From the NCBI GenBank assembly GCA_945861965.1, contig CAMAWM010000002.1:1-64000 (forward strand): 64,000 nucleotides of DNA, written 5' to 3'. The notes under the pieces were generated by a model that was given only the letters and a program-made list of their open reading frames with translations, ran no database searches and was not told where the DNA came from. Both the position numbers and the translations under genes were made by a program. Shown piece after piece: positions 61,047-64,000 of this stretch (positions within the stretch are counted from its first letter, which is position 1; each line of letters opens with the position of its first letter). Source of the DNA: Chitinophaga pinensis (GTDB taxonomy: Bacteria > Bacteroidota > Bacteroidia > UKL13-3).

Positions 61047-64000
61047 TTATTTAGAAGTTAAGAAATTGAGTTGAATGATTGTTTGATTTAGTTTTTTGAC
61101 TGCTTCGGTGTAATTGCTTTGAATTGAAGTTGCGTTGTTGATTAGCATTGTCCATTCCAAATAATTGATGTCGCCATTTGCAAATTGTTGGTTGGCGGTT
61201 TTGGTAATGGTGTTTGCGTTTTGCAAAGCGTTATCTTCAAAATATTTTACGGTTTGCAGTTGCATTTGATAATTCCTGAGCGCTGTTTCATATTCTGTTT
61301 TCATTGTTTGCAAACTCAACTGATAGTTGTTTGCAGAAATCAACTCCAACATTTTCGAAGAATTAATTTTTCTTTTTTGCGAACCGAAAAACAAAGGCAC
61401 TCCTAAACCAAACTGCACTGAATTGAACCGATAACTTTTAGCATACAAAACATTGTCTGCTCCTGTGCCTTGTATGCTTTGGTTGTTGTAACCTAAAAAC
61501 AGGTTGGGAAATAGTTTTGATTTTTCCAACTGTGTATTCACCAACGAAATTTGTTTTTGTTGTTGCAAAACTTTTAGTTGCGGATGATTGCTTACGGCTG
61601 ATGTGTCCAAGATTGCTGTGAAAATCATTTTCGGATTTTCATTTGCAGGAATGAAAGCGGTTGTAGTGTTCAGCAACAATTGAAATTGCAGTTGCAAAAT
61701 TTCAATGTCGTTCTTCAACTGGTTTAGTTGAATAGAAATTTGTCCTCGTTGTGTTTCGGCTGTTGCTTTTTCTAAAACATTTGTTTCGCCTTTGGCGAAA
61801 CGCAAGTTTGCCTTTTCTAAAAACGAAGCATACACACTGTCGTTTTGCAGCAGTATTTTATGCTTTTGCTGCAAGTAAATCAGCAAGTAAAAAACTTCGC
61901 TGACTTGCTTTTTTAGTTCTGCTTCTTTTACTGCAATGTTTAGCACACTGCTTTTGTACTTTTCATTTTCCAGTGATTTTTGTTTTGCATAAACAGTCGG
62001 AAAACTTATTGATTGTGAAATTCCAAACTTGGTGTCGTTGTAAAACGAATTGATTTGTCCGTATTCGCCAGTGAGGTTTGTTTGCGGAATGTCAACGGCT
62101 GCGGCTTTTAGTTTCTTTTGATATTCTGCATTTAGGATTTCATTCTTTACCGACAAATTATTTTTCAATGCTGTATCAATTGCAGTTTGCAAATTGATTG
62201 GTGTTTGTCCGTCTGCATTTTGAAAAGAAAAAATTGTGAGCAATAAAATTGTTGCAATGATTGTTTGATTTCCATTTGCTGATTTCTTCTTTCCAATTTT
62301 TTCAAACAAAATATAGAGGATTGGCAAAACAAAAAGTGTAAGAAAGGTTGCTAATAAAAGTCCACCGATTACAACGGTTGCCAAAGGTCGTTGCACTTCT
62401 GCACCAGCACCGTGGCTTAATGCCATTGGTAAAAAACCAAGCGAAGCAACAAATGCAGTCATAAGAACTGGGCGCAAACGGTGTTTTGTTCCTTGCAAAA
62501 CAATTTCCTTTGTGTCGGTTTCGCCTTCTGCTTTTATGCGGTTAAATTCTGCAATCAATACAATTCCATTTAGCACGGCTACACCAAATAAAGCAATGAA
62601 ACCAATTCCTGCACTGATGCTGAAAGGCATTCCTCTCATGGAAAGAAATAAAATTCCACCAATGGCAGAAAGCGGAATGGCAGAATAGATAAGCAAACCT
62701 TGTTTGATAGAACCAAAAGCAAAATAGAGAAACAAGAAAATTAAAAGCAATGAAAGTGGAACGGCCAATGATAATCTTTTTTTCGCTGCTTCTAAGTTTT
62801 CAAATGCACCACCATAAGTAATGTAGTAGCCCGATGGAAGTTTTAAATCCTTCTCAATTTGTGTTTGCAAATCTTTTACAATGCTCTGCACATCTCTGCC
62901 TTTTATATTGAATCCAACAATAATTCTTCGCTTTGCATCATCTCTCTGAATTTGATTTACACTTTCTTCAATGGAAACATCGGCAACCTGATACAAAGGG
63001 ATTTGTGTTCCGTTGGGAGTTGGGATTAAAAGATTTTGCACATCTTCTAAAGTTTGTCGGTTTTCACCTGCAAGGCGAACCACCATATCAAAACGCTTTT
63101 CATCTTCAAACACAAGTCCACTGCTTTGCCCTGCGAATGCAGTGTTCACCACTTTATTGATGTCGGAAATATTTAAACCGTATTGAGCAATGATATTGCG
63201 TTTGTAATGAATAATGAGTTGGGGCAAACCGTCAATTGGTTCTACATAAATATTTTCTGCACCGTCAATTTTAGTTGCTACATCACCCAACAACTTTGAG
63301 TATTTTGAAAGTGTGTCAAAATTTTCACCAAAGATTTTACAAACAACATCTTGCTTTGCACCTGTCATCAATTCATTGAAACGCATTGCAACAGGATATT
63401 GAAAACTGTAAGTAACGCCTGGCACATCTTGCAATGCCTTACTCATTTTTTCAGAAAGTTCGTCCCACGAATTTGCCGAAGTCCATTCTGATTTATCTTT
63501 CAAAATAATCATCAAGTCGGCTGCTTCCATTGGCATTGGGTCGGTTGGAATTTCTCCGCTTCCAATTTTGCCAATTACTTTTTCTACTTCGGGAAATTTC
63601 TTTTTAAGAATGTGTGCAGCTTTCAAACAAGCATCGGTTGTTGTTGTGATGTTGCTTCCTGTAAGCACTCTTGTTTCTACTGCAAAATCTCCTTCGGGTA
63701 ATTCGGGAATAAATTCGCCACCTAATTTTGAGAAAACAAAAAATGAAACCAATAAAAGTGAAACCGAAATACCGATTACTGTTTTCGGGAAATTCAAAAC
63801 CTTCAATAAATATTTTTGATGAACATTGATAAAGAAGTCCATCATTCTATCACTGATATTTTTTTTGCGAGAAATATTTTTTGAAAGAAACAATGCACTC
63901 ATCATTGGAATGTATGTGAGTGAAAGAATGAATGCACCCAACAAAGCAAACGCTACTGTTTGAGCCATTGGCTTAAACATTTTTTCTTCAATTCCTTCCA
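61047..64000 (-). CDS. CusA/CzcA-type heavy-metal RND pump fused to a TolC-like outer-membrane factor (partial; N-terminus beyond right edge)
   Basis: ...EGIEEKMFKPMAQTVAFALLGAFILSLTYIPMMSALFLSK; GGEFIPELPEGDFAVETRVLTGSN; then after GKKKSANGNQTIIATILLLTIFSFQNADGQ a TolC-like helical region TPINLQTAIDTALKNNLSVKNEILNAEYQ.... The frame stays open to 64000. Confidence 0.92.
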   Translation of the reverse strand, partial: EGIEEKMFKPMAQTVAFALLGAFILSLTYIPMMSALFLSKNISRKKNISDRMMDFFINVHQKYLLKVLNFPKTVIGISVSLLLVSFFVFSKLGGEFIPELPEGDFAVETRVLTGSNITTTTDACLKAAHILKKKFPEVEKVIGKIGSGEIPTDPMPMEAADLMIILKDKSEWTSANSWDELSEKMSKALQDVPGVTYSFQYPVAMRFNELMTGAKQDVVCKIFGENFDTLSKYSKLLGDVATKIDGAENIYVEPIDGLPQLIIHYKRNIIAQYGLNISDINKVVNTAFAGQSSGLVFEDEKRFDMVVRLAGENRQTLEDVQNLLIPTPNGTQIPLYQVADVSIEESVNQIQRDDAKRRIIVGFNIKGRDVQSIVKDLQTQIEKDLKLPSGYYITYGGAFENLEAAKKRLSLAVPLSLLLIFLFLYFAFGSIKQGLLIYSAIPLSAIGGILFLSMRGMPFSISAGIGFIALFGVAVLNGIVLIAEFNRIKAEGETDTKEIVLQGTKHRLRPVLMTAFVASLGFLPMALSHGAGAEVQRPLATVVIGGLLLATFLTLFVLPILYILFEKIGKKKSANGNQTIIATILLLTIFSFQNADGQTPINLQTAIDTALKNNLSVKNEILNAEYQKKLKAAAVDIPQTNLTGEYGQINSFYNDTKFGISQSISFPTVYAKQKSLENEKYKSSVLNIAVKEAELKKQVSEVFYLLIYLQQKHKILLQNDSVYASFLEKANLRFAKGETNVLEKATAETQRGQISIQLNQLKNDIEILQLQFQLLLNTTTAFIPANENPKMIFTAILDTSAVSNHPQLKVLQQQKQISLVNTQLEKSKLFPNLFLGYNNQSIQGTGADNVLYAKSYRFNSVQFGLGVPLFFGSQKRKINSSKMLELISANNYQLSLQTMKTEYETALRNYQMQLQTVKYFEDNALQNANTITKTANQQFANGDINYLEWTMLINNATSIQSNYTEAVKKLNQTIIQLNFLTSK

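Noticed and set aside
1-64000. CRISPR arrays, rRNA operons, IS elements, prophage or toxin-antitoxin/defence clusters
   Set aside because: No direct-repeat arrays, transposase or phage motifs, or defence-family signatures were seen on either strand; coding is nearly continuous with core genes.

Overview
This 64 kb window is a densely coding, AT-rich chromosomal segment from a Bacteroidota genome. The evidence for that lineage is PorZ and T9SS sorting domains, Omp28/DUF6029/DUF5916 families, TTG-N19-TAnnTTTG promoters and a serine palmitoyltransferase-like enzyme. It is mostly housekeeping: ileS (partial), xerD, dnaN, secG, lptE, clpX, clpP, tig, one tRNA-Leu, gmd/fcl, serS, lpdA, rsgA, dtd, upp, recO, porZ, lpxB, a cystathionine gamma-synthase, a small transaldolase, ccmC/D/E, aroB, aroA, and a heavy-metal RND efflux locus cut by the right edge. 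I found no CRISPR array, prophage, transposon, defence island or rRNA operon, and no convincing wholly new system. The items most worth a second look are: (1) a perfect 20-bp palindrome at 16931-16950 that holds the start codons of two divergent genes and the -7 elements of two back-to-back promoters, implying near-leaderless transcripts; (2) an alpha/beta hydrolase whose nucleophile-elbow serine is glycine (GHGEAG); (3) a CusA-like RND pump fused in frame to a TolC-like outer-membrane factor through a signal-peptide-like segment; (4) a ccmC-D-E cluster with a CxxxY-type CcmE directly downstream of a MacAB-like transporter; (5) a DUF6029/Omp28/DUF1684 envelope cassette. All assignments come from reading motifs in the supplied translations; no database search was run.
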